Positions 28,354 to 37,347 of a DNA stretch of 64,000 nucleotides are shown piece by piece (the first letter of the stretch is position 1; every line of letters starts with the position of its first letter). The position numbers and the translations under genes are program-made. Source of the DNA: Marinibaculum sp040216765 (GTDB taxonomy: Bacteria > Pseudomonadota > Alphaproteobacteria > Ferrovibrionales > Ferrovibrionaceae); the NCBI GenBank assembly GCA_040216765.1, contig JAVJON010000029.1:124001-188000 (forward strand), read 5' to 3'. The notes under the pieces were generated by a model. The model worked only from the letters and a program-made list of their open reading frames with translations. It had not been told where the DNA came from and did no database searches.

Positions 28354-29648
28354 TGGACCCTGCCATCGTCGGCTATCTGATGCTCGGGGGGCTCTGCCTG
28401 CTGCTGGTCGCCGGCATGCCGATCGCCTATGCGCTGGGCCTGGTGGGGCTGAGCGGGCTGGCGGCCACGCGCGGCCTGCCCAGCCTGGAATTCCTGGCGG
28501 GTTCCCAACCCTACACGGTCACGGCGAACCTGACCCTGATCATCATCCCGCTGTCGCTGTTCATGGGGCATCTCGCCCTGACGGCGGGATTGTCGGAGCG
28601 GGCCTTCGCCGCCGCCCGTGCCTGGGTCGGGCATGTGCGCGGCGGCCTGGCCATCGCCTCGGTCTTCGCCTGCGCCGGATTTGCCACCGTGTCCGGTTCG
28701 TCGGTCGCCACGGCGGCAACGATGTCGCGGATCGCGGTGCCGCATATGCTGCGGGCCGGCTACTCGCAGCGCATGGCGGCCGGGGCGGTGGCGGCCGGCG
28801 GCACCCTGGGGGTGCTGATCCCGCCATCGGGCGTGCTGGTGATCTATTCGCTGGCGACCGGAGTCTCCCTGACGAAGCTTCTGGTGGCGGCGGTGGTGCC
28901 CGGCATCCTCACCGCGATCGTCTATGCCGCCGGTATCCATGCGGTTTCCCGGTTCGACGCCCAGGTGATGGCGGCGACCCGCGCCGCGCCGGAGCCGATG
29001 CCGGCGCGGCTGCGCAGCCTGGGGCGGAGCTGGGAGGTGGTGCTGCTGTTCGTCATCGTGATGGGCGCCATCTATGCCGGCTTCGCCACGCCGACGGAGG
29101 CGACGGCGGTGGGCGCGGGTGCCGCCCTGCTGATCGCGCTGCGCCATACCGCCGGCCGGCGCCGCGAACTGGTGCGCGGCCTGGTCGATACCGGTGTTTC
29201 CACCGCGGCGATCTTCGCGCTGATCATCGGCTCCGGGCTGTTCAGCCTGGGTTTCGCCACCACGCAGATCCCGCAGAACGCGGCGGCCTGGGTCGGCAGC
29301 TTCGACCTGCCGCCGGTCCTTCTGCTGGTCCTGGTGCTGCTGCCCTTCCTGGTGTTGGGCGCGTTCATCGACGGCCTGTCGATGATCCTGCTGACCATGC
29401 CCACCGTCTTCCCGGTGATCCAGCAGGCCGGTATCGACCCGGTGCTGTTCGGCATCCTGGTGACCAAGATGACGGAGATCGGCGTGATCACCCCGCCGGT
29501 GGGCCTGAACGTGTTCGTGGTCAAGGGCGCCTGCCCGGAGCTGGCGATCGGCCAGGTGTTTCGCGGCTGCGTGCCGTTCATCGGCATGGAGTTCCTGCTG
29601 ATCGCCCTGCTGATCGCCTTCCCGTTCCTGACCACGGGCCTGCTGTGA
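28353..29648 (+). CDS. TRAP transporter large permease (DctM family)
   Basis: The 431-residue protein has about twelve hydrophobic segments. It includes the family motifs GHLALTAGLSERAF, FATVSGSSVATAATMSRIAV, GGTLGVLIPPSGVLVIYSLA and EIGVITPPVGLNVFVVKG. It forms the sodium-driven translocation pathway with DctQ. Its last codons overlap the GTG start of the hydrolase gene by 4 bp (GTGA). Confidence 0.92.
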   Translation: MDPAIVGYLMLGGLCLLLVAGMPIAYALGLVGLSGLAATRGLPSLEFLAGSQPYTVTANLTLIIIPLSLFMGHLALTAGLSERAFAAARAWVGHVRGGLAIASVFACAGFATVSGSSVATAATMSRIAVPHMLRAGYSQRMAAGAVAAGGTLGVLIPPSGVLVIYSLATGVSLTKLLVAAVVPGILTAIVYAAGIHAVSRFDAQVMAATRAAPEPMPARLRSLGRSWEVVLLFVIVMGAIYAGFATPTEATAVGAGAALLIALRHTAGRRRELVRGLVDTGVSTAAIFALIIGSGLFSLGFATTQIPQNAAAWVGSFDLPPVLLLVLVLLPFLVLGAFIDGLSMILLTMPTVFPVIQQAGIDPVLFGILVTKMTEIGVITPPVGLNVFVVKGACPELAIGQVFRGCVPFIGMEFLLIALLIAFPFLTTGLL

Positions 29649-30607
29649 ACGGCGGACCGGCGGGCGGCAGCCTGGCGCTGGCGCGGTTCGGCAGCTTTTT
29701 TGCCGGCGGCCGCGCGCTTCGGATCGACGGCCGGCCCGTCGACAGGCTGCACATCTCCGATACCCTGCCGGACTTCCGCCACGATCCGAACGGCGGCTAT
29801 GTCATCGAGTCCTGCTACGTGCAGTACTTCATCCCGGAGCCTTGCACCGGCCTGCCGGTCGTCCTGATCCATGGCGGCGGGTTCAGCGGTGCCTGCTGGG
29901 AGACGACGCCCGACGGCCGGCCCGGCTGGACGGAACTGCTGCTGCGCCGGGGTCGGGCGGTCTATGTGCTGGACATGGTGGAACGCGGCCGTGCCGGCTG
30001 GTGCGCGCTGCCCGGGGTCTGGCCGGACCCGCCGATCATGCGCACCGCGGAGGAGGCCTGGCGGGTGTTCCGCTTCGGCGACGCAGCGGATTTCGCCGCG
30101 CGCCGCGGCTTTCCCGGCCTGCGGTTTCCGCTGGAATCCTTCCCGGCTTTCCTCAGGCAGTTCGTGCCGCGCTGGCCGGGCAGCGACGGGCGGGCGCAGC
30201 CCGCGCTGCAGGACGCGATCCGGATTATCGGCCGCTGCGCGATCGTTGCCCATTCCTCCGGCGCCGGCCTGGCCTACCAGGCGGCGATGGAGGCGCCCGA
30301 CCTGGTGGCGGCGGTTGCGACCCTGGAGCCGAACGGGACGCCGCGCGGCATGCCGGCGGACCTGTCCGGGCAGCGCTTCGTCGCGGTCTTCGGCGACTAT
30401 CTGGACCGCGACCCGCTATGGCTGGGGCTGCATGCCGGGACCTGCGAGATGACCCGGGCGCTTGCCGGTCGCGGCGCCCGGGCATCCTGCCTGACCCTGG
30501 CCGATGCCGGCCTGCCGGGCCATTCCCACATGCTGATGATGGACCGCGGCTCGGACCGGGTCCTGGCGCTGACCCTGTCGGCGATCGACGATGCGGCCGG
30601 CGACTGA
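29645..30607 (+). CDS. Alpha/beta hydrolase, esterase-713-like
   Basis: The 320-residue protein has an oxyanion segment VVLIHGGGFSGACWETTPDG, then VYVLDMVERGRAGW. The nucleophile Ser sits in IVAHSSGAGLAY, where the usual first Gly of G-x-S-x-G is Ala as in esterase-713-type enzymes. The likely catalytic His is in GLPGHSHMLMMD near the end. No signal peptide is seen, so it acts in the cytoplasm. The GTG start overlaps dctM, making it part of the TRAP operon. It probably cleaves the ester or lactone brought in by the transporter. Confidence 0.82.
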   Translation: MNGGPAGGSLALARFGSFFAGGRALRIDGRPVDRLHISDTLPDFRHDPNGGYVIESCYVQYFIPEPCTGLPVVLIHGGGFSGACWETTPDGRPGWTELLLRRGRAVYVLDMVERGRAGWCALPGVWPDPPIMRTAEEAWRVFRFGDAADFAARRGFPGLRFPLESFPAFLRQFVPRWPGSDGRAQPALQDAIRIIGRCAIVAHSSGAGLAYQAAMEAPDLVAAVATLEPNGTPRGMPADLSGQRFVAVFGDYLDRDPLWLGLHAGTCEMTRALAGRGARASCLTLADAGLPGHSHMLMMDRGSDRVLALTLSAIDDAAGD

Positions 30608-30624
30608 CGTCGCCGGCCGCCCGT

Positions 30625-32493
30625 TCAGAACGCCTTCTTCGTGTCCGGCCGGTGGCGGTTCGCCGGCACGAAGCCCGAATGCCCGGCGGCGCGGGGCTCG
30701 CGGACCCAGACCTCGCGGTTGGGATGCAGGCCGCCGCCGCGGGTGGCCGGCACCGCCGTGTGGCGGGCGCGGTGCAGCAGCCGGGTGTCGGCGATGCCGC
30801 AGTTCGGGTGCACGCCGCCATTGCCGGCGACCGCCTTCTCCCAGGCGGCCTTGCGCTGCGCCAGGATCGCGGGATCCTCCAGCACCGGGCAGTTGAGCTC
30901 GTTGCTGTTGAGGTCGGCGACCACCTCGTCGCCTTCCTCGATGAAGGCGATCGGGCCGCCCAGGGCGGCCTCCGGCCCGACATGGCCGATCACCAGGCCG
31001 ACGGAGCCGCCGGAGAAGCGCGCGTCGGTCATCAGCCCGACGACGATGCCGCGCTCCCGGCACAGGGTGGTGATGCGGCTGGTGGGGTCCAGCATCTCCG
31101 GCATCCCCGGCGCGCCGCTCGGCCCCTCGTAGCGCACGATGATCATGTCGTTGTCCTGGAAGGTGTCGGGGGTCTGGTCCAGCGCCTCCAGCAGGTGCCG
31201 CTCGCCCTCGAACACGCGCGCGCGGCCACGGAAGATATTGCCGTCCAGCCCGCCCTCGACCCCGGCCAGCTTCAGGATCGCCGAGAAGTCCGGCGACAGG
31301 TTGCCGCCCAGCACGCGCAGGCCGCCGGTCGGCTTGTAGGGCTTCGCGACCGGGTGGATCACCGTGCCGTCGACCGCCGCGGCGTCCAGCCGGGCAACCT
31401 GCGCGGCCAGCGTCTCGCCGGTGCAGGTCAGCACCTCGCCGTTCAGCAGGCCCGCATCCAGCAGCTCGCGCACGATCGCCTGCACGCCGCCGACCCTGTC
31501 GATATCCACCATGGAATAGCGGCCATAGGGGCGGGCGTCGGTCAGCACCGGCACCACGTATTGCGACAGGTGGTTGAACTCCTCCGGGGTCATGACCTCC
31601 GTCCAGAAGTCGCCGAAGCCGGCGGCGCGCGCGATCTCCGGCGCATGCAGGGTGACGTTGGTGGAGCCGCCGATCGCCATCGCCACGATCACCGCGTTGC
31701 GCAGGCTGTCCCGCACCACGATGTCGCGCGGCTTCAGGTCGGCCTCGATCAGCCGGGCCAGCAGGTCCACCAGCTCGGCGGGGAAGTCCTCGACCCGGCG
31801 CGGGTCGTCGGAGGCCGGCGCCACCATGTGCAGGGGCTGCATGCCGACCACGCCGATGAAGGTCTGCATGGTGTTGTAGGTGAACATGCCGCCGCAGCTG
31901 CCGATGCCGGGGCAGGCATGGCAGGCGATCAGGTGGCGGTACTCCGCATCGGGGTTGCCGGCGACCTGGTAGGCGCTGACGATGTCCAGCGCCTCGCCGG
32001 TCTTCGGGTCCTTGCCCGGGTGGATCGGGCCGTCCGACATGATGATCGCGGGCTGGTTATGCTCCAGCAGGGCGGCGAGGGTGCCGACCGGCGGCTTGTC
32101 GCAGGCGACGACCGCGATCGTGCCGGCCAGGCCGGTCGCCTCCAGATGCTCGCACAGCGCGTCATGCGTCACCTCGCGGCCGATCAGCGAATAGCGCATC
32201 TCGCGCGTGCCGTTGCGGATGCCGTCGGAGGTCGCGATGGTGAATTCCGGCTGCACCAGGCGCAGCTTCAGCTGGCCCTCGCCCTGGCCGATGCGATCCT
32301 TCAGCCGGGCATGGATCGCCTCCACCTTCGCGGCGACACCGAGGTAGCACTGGCTGTCGCCCTTCGTGCCGACCACGCCGACGGAGGGCTCGTGGACAAG
32401 GTCCGGGTCGGTGCCGAGCTCGCGCGCGAGCCCGATGGTCTGGGCCGAGCGGCCCGGATGGCGGTCGATCAATACGGTCTTTGAGTTCGTCAC
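30625..32493 (-). CDS. IlvD/Edd-family Fe-S dehydratase
   Basis: The 622-residue protein of the dihydroxyacid/phosphogluconate dehydratase family has cluster-ligand Cys candidates in GDSQCYLG, VACDKPP (with the Lys that is carbamylated in family structures) and GIGSCGGMFTYNTM. AIGGSTNVTLH and ARFSGGSVGLVIGH are further family motifs. Start GTG at 32493 with GAGGACC upstream. Length and motifs do not separate branched-chain IlvD from sugar-acid dehydratases; no other ilv gene is near, so a sugar-acid role (for example xylonate or arabonate) is as likely. It converges on the esterase gene. Confidence 0.85.
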   Translation of the reverse strand: MTNSKTVLIDRHPGRSAQTIGLARELGTDPDLVHEPSVGVVGTKGDSQCYLGVAAKVEAIHARLKDRIGQGEGQLKLRLVQPEFTIATSDGIRNGTREMRYSLIGREVTHDALCEHLEATGLAGTIAVVACDKPPVGTLAALLEHNQPAIIMSDGPIHPGKDPKTGEALDIVSAYQVAGNPDAEYRHLIACHACPGIGSCGGMFTYNTMQTFIGVVGMQPLHMVAPASDDPRRVEDFPAELVDLLARLIEADLKPRDIVVRDSLRNAVIVAMAIGGSTNVTLHAPEIARAAGFGDFWTEVMTPEEFNHLSQYVVPVLTDARPYGRYSMVDIDRVGGVQAIVRELLDAGLLNGEVLTCTGETLAAQVARLDAAAVDGTVIHPVAKPYKPTGGLRVLGGNLSPDFSAILKLAGVEGGLDGNIFRGRARVFEGERHLLEALDQTPDTFQDNDMIIVRYEGPSGAPGMPEMLDPTSRITTLCRERGIVVGLMTDARFSGGSVGLVIGHVGPEAALGGPIAFIEEGDEVVADLNSNELNCPVLEDPAILAQRKAAWEKAVAGNGGVHPNCGIADTRLLHRARHTAVPATRGGGLHPNREVWVREPRAAGHSGFVPANRHRPDTKKAF

Positions 32494-32580
32494 GGAACGG
32501 TCCTCGATGCGCTGCGATACCCCCGGCGGACGGCACCTGTCCCGACGCCTGCCCGGCAAGATCCATGCGGCCGATCGGCA

Positions 32581-32607
32581 ATGCCCCCATTGGCAATATG
32601 GGGGCAT
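32581..32607. promoter_or_regulatory. Palindrome in the divergent dehydratase/antiporter region
   Basis: ATGCCCCCAT (32581-32590) and ATGGGGGCAT (32598-32607) form a perfect 10-bp inverted repeat around TGGCAAT, and GGCAAT itself is repeated at 32577-32582 and 32592-32597. It lies 88 bp upstream of the dehydratase start in a 283-bp gap that holds nothing else I can name. It could be an operator or a leader hairpin for the dehydratase. Confidence 0.5.
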
Positions 32608-32776
32608 CCCGGCCGCGCCCCGCATGTTCCAGCAGAAAGCGCGCCCGGTGTCGAGCGTCTGGCGGGGGCGGGCCTCCGGGGCGGTGGTCGGCCCCCGGCA
32701 TGGCTTGCTATGGTCGGCCGTCCGTGCTGGCCTCCTGCCGCCGCGACGGCATTGAGCGAGGGGCACAAGTCGGGCC

Positions 32777-34495
32777 ATGGAGATCGTTGGCGGATCGGCC
32801 TTTGTCGAGATTGCGCTGCTGGTCGCGATGGCGGCCGTGGTCGGCTTTGCCGGCATCCTGCTGCGCCAGCCGCTGATCGTCGGCTTCATCGCGGTGGGGC
32901 TGCTCGCCGGCCCCTCCGCGCTCGACCTGGTCTCCTCCGACGAGCAGATCCAGCTGTTGTCGCAGCTCGGCATCGCGGTGCTGCTGTTCCTGGTCGGGAT
33001 CAAGCTGGACATCAAGCTCATCCGCTCGCTGGGCGCCGTCGCCCTGACGACCGGCCTGGGCCAGGTCGCCTTCACCTCTGTCTTCGGCTTCCTGATCGGC
33101 CTCGCCCTGGGGCTGGATCCGATCACCAGCCTCTATGTCGCCGTGGCGCTGACCTTCTCCAGCACGATCATCATCGTGAAGCTGCTGTCCGACAAACGGG
33201 AGATCGATTCCCTGCACGGCCAGATCGCGCTCGGCTTCCTGATCGTGCAGGACCTGGTCGTGGTGCTGGCGATGATCCTGCTCTCGGCCATCGGCATCGG
33301 GGCGGAGAATGCGGATGCGACCGGAAGCATCCCGGTAGTGCTCGGCTCCGGGATCGCGCTGGTCGCGCTGGTCGCGCTGTTCATCCGCTATGTCGCGAAC
33401 CCGCTCACCGAGCGGCTTGCCCGCGCGCCGGAGCTGCTGGTCATCTTCGCGATCGCGCAGGCGGCGATGTTTGCCGCGATCGGCGATGTCGTCGGCCTCG
33501 GCAAGGAGGTCGGCGGGCTGCTCGCCGGCATCTCGCTGGCATCGACGCCGTACCGGGAGGCCATCGCCGCCCGCCTGGCGCCGCTGCGCGACTTCCTGCT
33601 GCTGTTCTTCTTCATCGCCCTGGGATCCTCCCTCGACCTGTCCCTGCTGGGCGCCCAGGTCGGGGCGGCGGCCCTGTTCTCGGTCTTCGTGCTGGTCGGC
33701 AACCCGCTGATCGTGCTGGCGATCATGGGCGCCATGGGCTATCGCAAGCGGACCGGCTTCCTTGCCGGCCTGACCGTCGCCCAGATCAGCGAGTTCTCGC
33801 TGATCTTCGTGGCGATGGGGGTCACGATCGGCCATGTCGCCAACGACGCGCTCGGGCTGGTCACCCTGGTGGGCATGATCACGATCGCCGCCTCCACCTA
33901 CATGATCACCTATTCCCACCAGCTCTATCGCCTGGTGGAGCGCTATCTGGGAATGTTCGAGCGCCGCGGGACCCCGCGGGAACCGGGCGAGGCGGGCGAT
34001 CGCGACGCGCCCCGCCATGACATGCTGATCGTCGGCCTGGGGCGCTTCGGGACCGCGATGGGCGTCCGGCTGAAGGCGAAGGGGCTGCGGGTCCGGGGTG
34101 TCGACTTCAACCCGGCGGCGGTGCGGCGCTGGACCGCCCTGGGACTCGACGCCGAGTTCGGCGATGCCACCGATGCCGACTATGTCGCGGGCCTGCCGTT
34201 CGACGGGGTGCGCTGGCTGGTCTCGACGATGCCGGAACACCCCACCGGGCTCAGCCACGAGGATTCCCGTAGGACCCTGCTCCAGCTCGCCAGATCGGCC
34301 GGCTTTTCCGGCCGGATCGCCGTTTCCTCGCAAAGCGCTGCGGAAACCGACGCGCTGCTGCAGTCGGGCGCCGACCTGGTGCTGGAGCCGTTCCAGGACG
34401 CCGCCGACCGGGCGGTCGACCTGCTGTCGGGCGGCGAGGTGCTGGGGCGGACCCAGTTCCCGCCGATCCAGAGCGACGGCAGGCGGCTGGAATGA
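32777..34495 (+). CDS. CPA2 monovalent cation/proton antiporter with C-terminal RCK (TrkA-N) domain (KefB/YbaL-like)
   Basis: The 572-residue protein has about 12 transmembrane helices (residues 1-385), including GLLAGPSALDLVSSD, the VLLFLVGIKLDIK segment, and TFSSTIIIVKLLSDK followed by HGQIALGFLIVQDL, typical of KefB/KefC-type CPA2 exchangers. A Rossmann-type RCK domain follows: LIVGLGRFGTAMGVRL with VDFNP about 30 residues later. It probably exchanges K+ or Na+ for H+ under nucleotide or thiol control. No KefF/KefG ancillary gene is adjacent. Confidence 0.9.
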   Translation: MEIVGGSAFVEIALLVAMAAVVGFAGILLRQPLIVGFIAVGLLAGPSALDLVSSDEQIQLLSQLGIAVLLFLVGIKLDIKLIRSLGAVALTTGLGQVAFTSVFGFLIGLALGLDPITSLYVAVALTFSSTIIIVKLLSDKREIDSLHGQIALGFLIVQDLVVVLAMILLSAIGIGAENADATGSIPVVLGSGIALVALVALFIRYVANPLTERLARAPELLVIFAIAQAAMFAAIGDVVGLGKEVGGLLAGISLASTPYREAIAARLAPLRDFLLLFFFIALGSSLDLSLLGAQVGAAALFSVFVLVGNPLIVLAIMGAMGYRKRTGFLAGLTVAQISEFSLIFVAMGVTIGHVANDALGLVTLVGMITIAASTYMITYSHQLYRLVERYLGMFERRGTPREPGEAGDRDAPRHDMLIVGLGRFGTAMGVRLKAKGLRVRGVDFNPAAVRRWTALGLDAEFGDATDADYVAGLPFDGVRWLVSTMPEHPTGLSHEDSRRTLLQLARSAGFSGRIAVSSQSAAETDALLQSGADLVLEPFQDAADRAVDLLSGGEVLGRTQFPPIQSDGRRLE

Positions 34496-34525
34496 CCCTG
34501 CGGGCCGCCGCCGGCGCAGCCGGTG

Positions 34526-35752
34526 TCAGGCCGGCCGGGCAAGTCCGGCGGGGCCGCTGACCGACGACAGCATCTGCACGATGCCGGCCGCCAGGCCGAT
34601 GCCGACGCCGATCTGCAGGGCCAGGTCGTAGGAGCCCATGCGGTCGAACAGCCAGCCGCCGCCGAACGCGCCGAGGAAGCTGCCGACCTGGTGGCTCATG
34701 AAGGCGAGGCCCTGGATCATCGCCTGCCAGCGCAGGCCGAACATCTCCACCACCAGGCCCGCCACCAGCGGCGAGACGCCGAGCCAGAGGAAGCCCATCA
34801 TGGCGGCGAACAGGATCGTGGTCTCCGGCGTCGGCCAGGCCAGGAAGTACCAGGCCAGCACGCCCGAGCGCAGGACATAGATGCCGCCCAGCAGCAGGCG
34901 CTTGTTCCAGCGCCCGCCGGCCCAGCCGAAGAACAGGCTGCCCAGCACGTTGAAGCCGCCGATGGTGCCGAGCGCCGTGGCGCCCAGCATCGGGTCCATG
35001 CCGCAAAGCTCCAGATAGGCGGGCAGATGGGTGGTCAGGAAGATCAGCTGCATGCCGCAGACGAAATAGGCCGCCGCCATCACCATGAAGGGGCCGTGCC
35101 GGAACGACAGGCCCACCGCCGCCCAGGCGTTCAGCCCGTCGGCGGCGCCGGTCACGGAGGCGATGGGGGCGGCCTTGTCCACCCGGCCGGCGAACCAGGC
35201 CGCGGGCAGGATCAGCAGGGCCAGGACCGCGAAGCCCAGCACGCCGACCCGCCAGCCGTCGCCCTCCTGCAGCAGCTGCCCGATCGGCGCCGCGATCAGG
35301 GTGCCGATCGACCCCGCCGCCGACATCACGCCCAGCATGGTGGAGCGCCGCGCGGCAGAGACGCTCTGCGCGGTGACCGACATCGCCATGGCGACGGAGG
35401 CACAGGCCATGCCGATGCCGATGCACAGCCCGGCGCCCACGATCACCATCACCAGGCCATCGGCGCCGGCCAGCATGAACAGCCCGGCGGCATAGGCCGC
35501 CGCACCGCCCAGCATGATCGGCCGGTAGCCCCAGCGCACTGCGGCGGCGCCGGCAAAGGGCTGGAACAGGCCCCAGAGCAGGTTCTGCACGGCGATCGCC
35601 AGGGTGAACTCGCTGATCGTGATCGCGATGTCCTGCACCGCCGGCTGCATGAAGATGCCCAGGCTCTGGCGCAGGCCCATGGTCAGGGTCATCATCACCG
35701 CGGCGCCGATCAGGATCGGCAGGGTGCCGGGCAGCCGGCCGCTTTCGGTCAT
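34526..35752 (-). CDS. MFS transporter, monocarboxylate/oxalate-type
   Basis: The 408-residue protein has 12 predicted helices, starting MTESGRLPGTLPILIGAA with MTMGLRQSLGIFMQP in helix 1 and the loop FAGAAAVRWGYRPIM between helices 2 and 3 (D/G-x3-R-x-G-x-RP pattern). The start has GAGGAATCTGC upstream. It resembles OxlT/MCT-like bacterial transporters; direction and substrate are unknown. It converges on the antiporter and is divergent from the SMR gene. Confidence 0.85.
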   Translation of the reverse strand: MTESGRLPGTLPILIGAAVMMTLTMGLRQSLGIFMQPAVQDIAITISEFTLAIAVQNLLWGLFQPFAGAAAVRWGYRPIMLGGAAAYAAGLFMLAGADGLVMVIVGAGLCIGIGMACASVAMAMSVTAQSVSAARRSTMLGVMSAAGSIGTLIAAPIGQLLQEGDGWRVGVLGFAVLALLILPAAWFAGRVDKAAPIASVTGAADGLNAWAAVGLSFRHGPFMVMAAAYFVCGMQLIFLTTHLPAYLELCGMDPMLGATALGTIGGFNVLGSLFFGWAGGRWNKRLLLGGIYVLRSGVLAWYFLAWPTPETTILFAAMMGFLWLGVSPLVAGLVVEMFGLRWQAMIQGLAFMSHQVGSFLGAFGGGWLFDRMGSYDLALQIGVGIGLAAGIVQMLSSVSGPAGLARPA

Positions 35753-35876
35753 GCAGATTCCTCGTCCCGTGCCGCGGCCATCCGGTCCCGCTGTCCGCCC
35801 GGCTGTTCCTATGGCCTCGCCCCGGCAGGCACAATGGACAATTTTCCTTGCGAGCCATGACCCAGGCTCATGCGAA

Positions 35877-35919
35877 CTGCCGGCCGCCATGCGTCAGGCA
35901 GGGTGACAAGGCGGCGGCC
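35877..35919 (+). promoter_or_regulatory. Pseudoknot-capable leader upstream of the SMR gene
   Basis: CTGCC (35877-35881) can pair with GGCAG (35897-35901), and GGCCGCC (35882-35888) with GGCGGCC (35913-35919), giving an H-type pseudoknot arrangement with GTGACAAG between. Gdx exporters are often under guanidine riboswitches, one class of which (III) is an H-type pseudoknot ending in ACAAG-CGGCG. The diagnostic ACGAGG element is absent, so this is only a suggestion. Confidence 0.2.
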
Positions 35920-35992
35920 CTGGGGTAACCGCAAGGAGCATCAGGGCCGCTGCGGCAGGCGCAGGCGGATGTGCACCGACAGGGGGACTGAC

Positions 35993-36310
35993 ATGGCCTG
36001 GATCTTTCTGCTTCTGGCTGGGATTGCCGAATGGGGCTGGCCGATGGGCCTGAAGTTCGGCTGGACCGACCAGGGCGCGAAGTTCTGGCCCCTGGCGCTG
36101 GCCGTCCTCTCGATCCTGGTCAGCGGCACCTTGCTGCTGCTGGCGCAGCGCACGATCCCGGTGGGCACCGCCTATGCGGTCTGGACCGGCATCGGCGCCG
36201 TGGGCACCTTCTTCCTGGGCATCTGGCTGCTGGGCGAGCCTGCCAACGCGCTCCGCTTCGTGTCCGTCGGCCTGATCGTCGCCGGCATCGTCGGGCTCAA
36301 GATGGCCTGA
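35993..36310 (+). CDS. SMR-family exporter, Gdx/SugE type (guanidinium exporter-like)
   Basis: The 105-residue protein has four helices. The essential Glu is in LLAGIAEWGWPMGLKFGW, with the W-x2-GLK context of the Gdx (SugE) branch rather than the EmrE branch. IPVGTAYAVWTGIGAVGTFF in helix 3-4 is also Gdx-like. Gdx proteins exchange guanidinium for protons. It acts as a homodimer in the inner membrane, and no partner SMR gene is present. Guanidine can arise from guanidino compounds, which would suit an organism degrading creatinine-like molecules, but that link is inference. Confidence 0.85.
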   Translation: MAWIFLLLAGIAEWGWPMGLKFGWTDQGAKFWPLALAVLSILVSGTLLLLAQRTIPVGTAYAVWTGIGAVGTFFLGIWLLGEPANALRFVSVGLIVAGIVGLKMA

Positions 36311-36326
36311 ACCGGGAGGCCGCGAC

Positions 36327-37151
36327 ATGCGATTGCCCGCTGCGGGCGCCATCGTCCTGGTCCTCGGCGGCCTGTCTTCGCCCGCCGCGGCAGCGGACCG
36401 GCCGGAGCCCCAGGCGGCGCCCGCCTATCTTGCCACCGGCGAGGCGCAGGACAGCCATGCCAGCGACCTGATCGGCCGCCCGCTGCATGCCGTCCCGGAC
36501 AGGGCCGGCGCGCCGCCGGCCTATCTGGGGGCGGTCGGCGACCTGCTGCTGGGCGGCGATGGCCGGGTGCGGGCGGTGCTGGTCGACATCGGCCCCTATC
36601 TGGGGGCCGGCAGCAAGACCGTCGCCATCCCGCTGGAGGCGTTGCGCCTGGCTGGCGACGCGGCCGGGCCGGGCGGCGGCTTCCTGCAGGTCGTCGCGAC
36701 CCGCGCGACCCTTGCCGCGGCACCGGCCTATCGGCGCAGCCCCGACGGGGCCAGGCTGCTGGCCCTGGCGCCGGCCGTGGAGGATGGCCGGCAGCGCGGC
36801 GCCAGGTCGCTGCCGCTGCGGCCCTCCGGGGTCGGCACCTCGATGTTCGACGCGGACCGCTACCGCCCCGCGCGGCGGGCCGAACTGGTGCCCGACGACC
36901 TGCTCCAGGCGCCGGTCTACGGCCCCGGCGACAGCAAGATCGGCACCGTCAAGGCACTGACCGTCAGCGATGGCGGCGCGATCACCGAGGCGGTGATCGA
37001 TGTTGGCGGGATCCTGGGCATGGGCGGCCATGCGGTCCTGGTCCCGTTCGTCAGCCTGAAGGTCCTGCGCCGCGACAGCGACGGCGCCCTGCGGGTCGAG
37101 ACCGACATGACCAGGGCGCGGCTAGAGGCACTGCCCCGCCACGACGGGTGA
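36327..37151 (+). CDS. Exported PRC-barrel domain protein
   Basis: The 274-residue protein has a signal peptide (LPAAGAIVLVLGGLSSPAAA) and two PRC-barrel-like repeats. In the first, DLIGRPLHAV leads to GAVGDLLLGGDGRVRAVLVD and ALRLAG; in the second, DDLLQAPVYGPGDSKIG leads to KALTVSDGGAITEAVIDVGG and VPFVSLKVL. PRC barrels bind RNA, protein or photosystem components; the periplasmic or envelope function of such alphaproteobacterial proteins is poorly known. GGAGGCCGCGAC precedes the ATG. It lies 16 bp after the SMR gene and may be co-transcribed. Confidence 0.8.
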   Translation: MRLPAAGAIVLVLGGLSSPAAAADRPEPQAAPAYLATGEAQDSHASDLIGRPLHAVPDRAGAPPAYLGAVGDLLLGGDGRVRAVLVDIGPYLGAGSKTVAIPLEALRLAGDAAGPGGGFLQVVATRATLAAAPAYRRSPDGARLLALAPAVEDGRQRGARSLPLRPSGVGTSMFDADRYRPARRAELVPDDLLQAPVYGPGDSKIGTVKALTVSDGGAITEAVIDVGGILGMGGHAVLVPFVSLKVLRRDSDGALRVETDMTRARLEALPRHDG

Positions 37152-37228
37152 ACCGGCGCGGTGCCGAGAGATCCCGCCCAATCCGTCGCCGGGGCGGCTA
37201 TGCCGCGCTGCGGCACCGTTCCGTCACG

Positions 37229-37316
37229 ATCCCGGCTCGGCGGCCGGGATGACGGCGAGGCAGGCGCGGTGCCGCGAGGCCCCACCCTGTCGGTCGTCCC
37301 GGGCCTGACCCGGGAC
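37229..37316. repeat. Pair of REP-like palindromes
   Basis: ATCCCGGC (37229-37236) pairs with GCCGGGAT (37243-37250), and GTCCCGGG-CCTGA-CCCGGGAC lies at 37296-37316. Spacing and cores match the pair near 22.9 kb in reversed order. It fills the gap between the convergent PRC-barrel and amidase genes. Confidence 0.7.
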
Positions 37317-37347
37317 CCATGGCGCGGACGGCCATGCCGCGCTGCGG

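Noticed and set aside
35877..35919. Guanidine-III riboswitch
   Set aside because: The pseudoknot layout and an ACAAG string are suggestive, but the invariant ACGAGG segment is absent and stem lengths differ, so I do not assign it.
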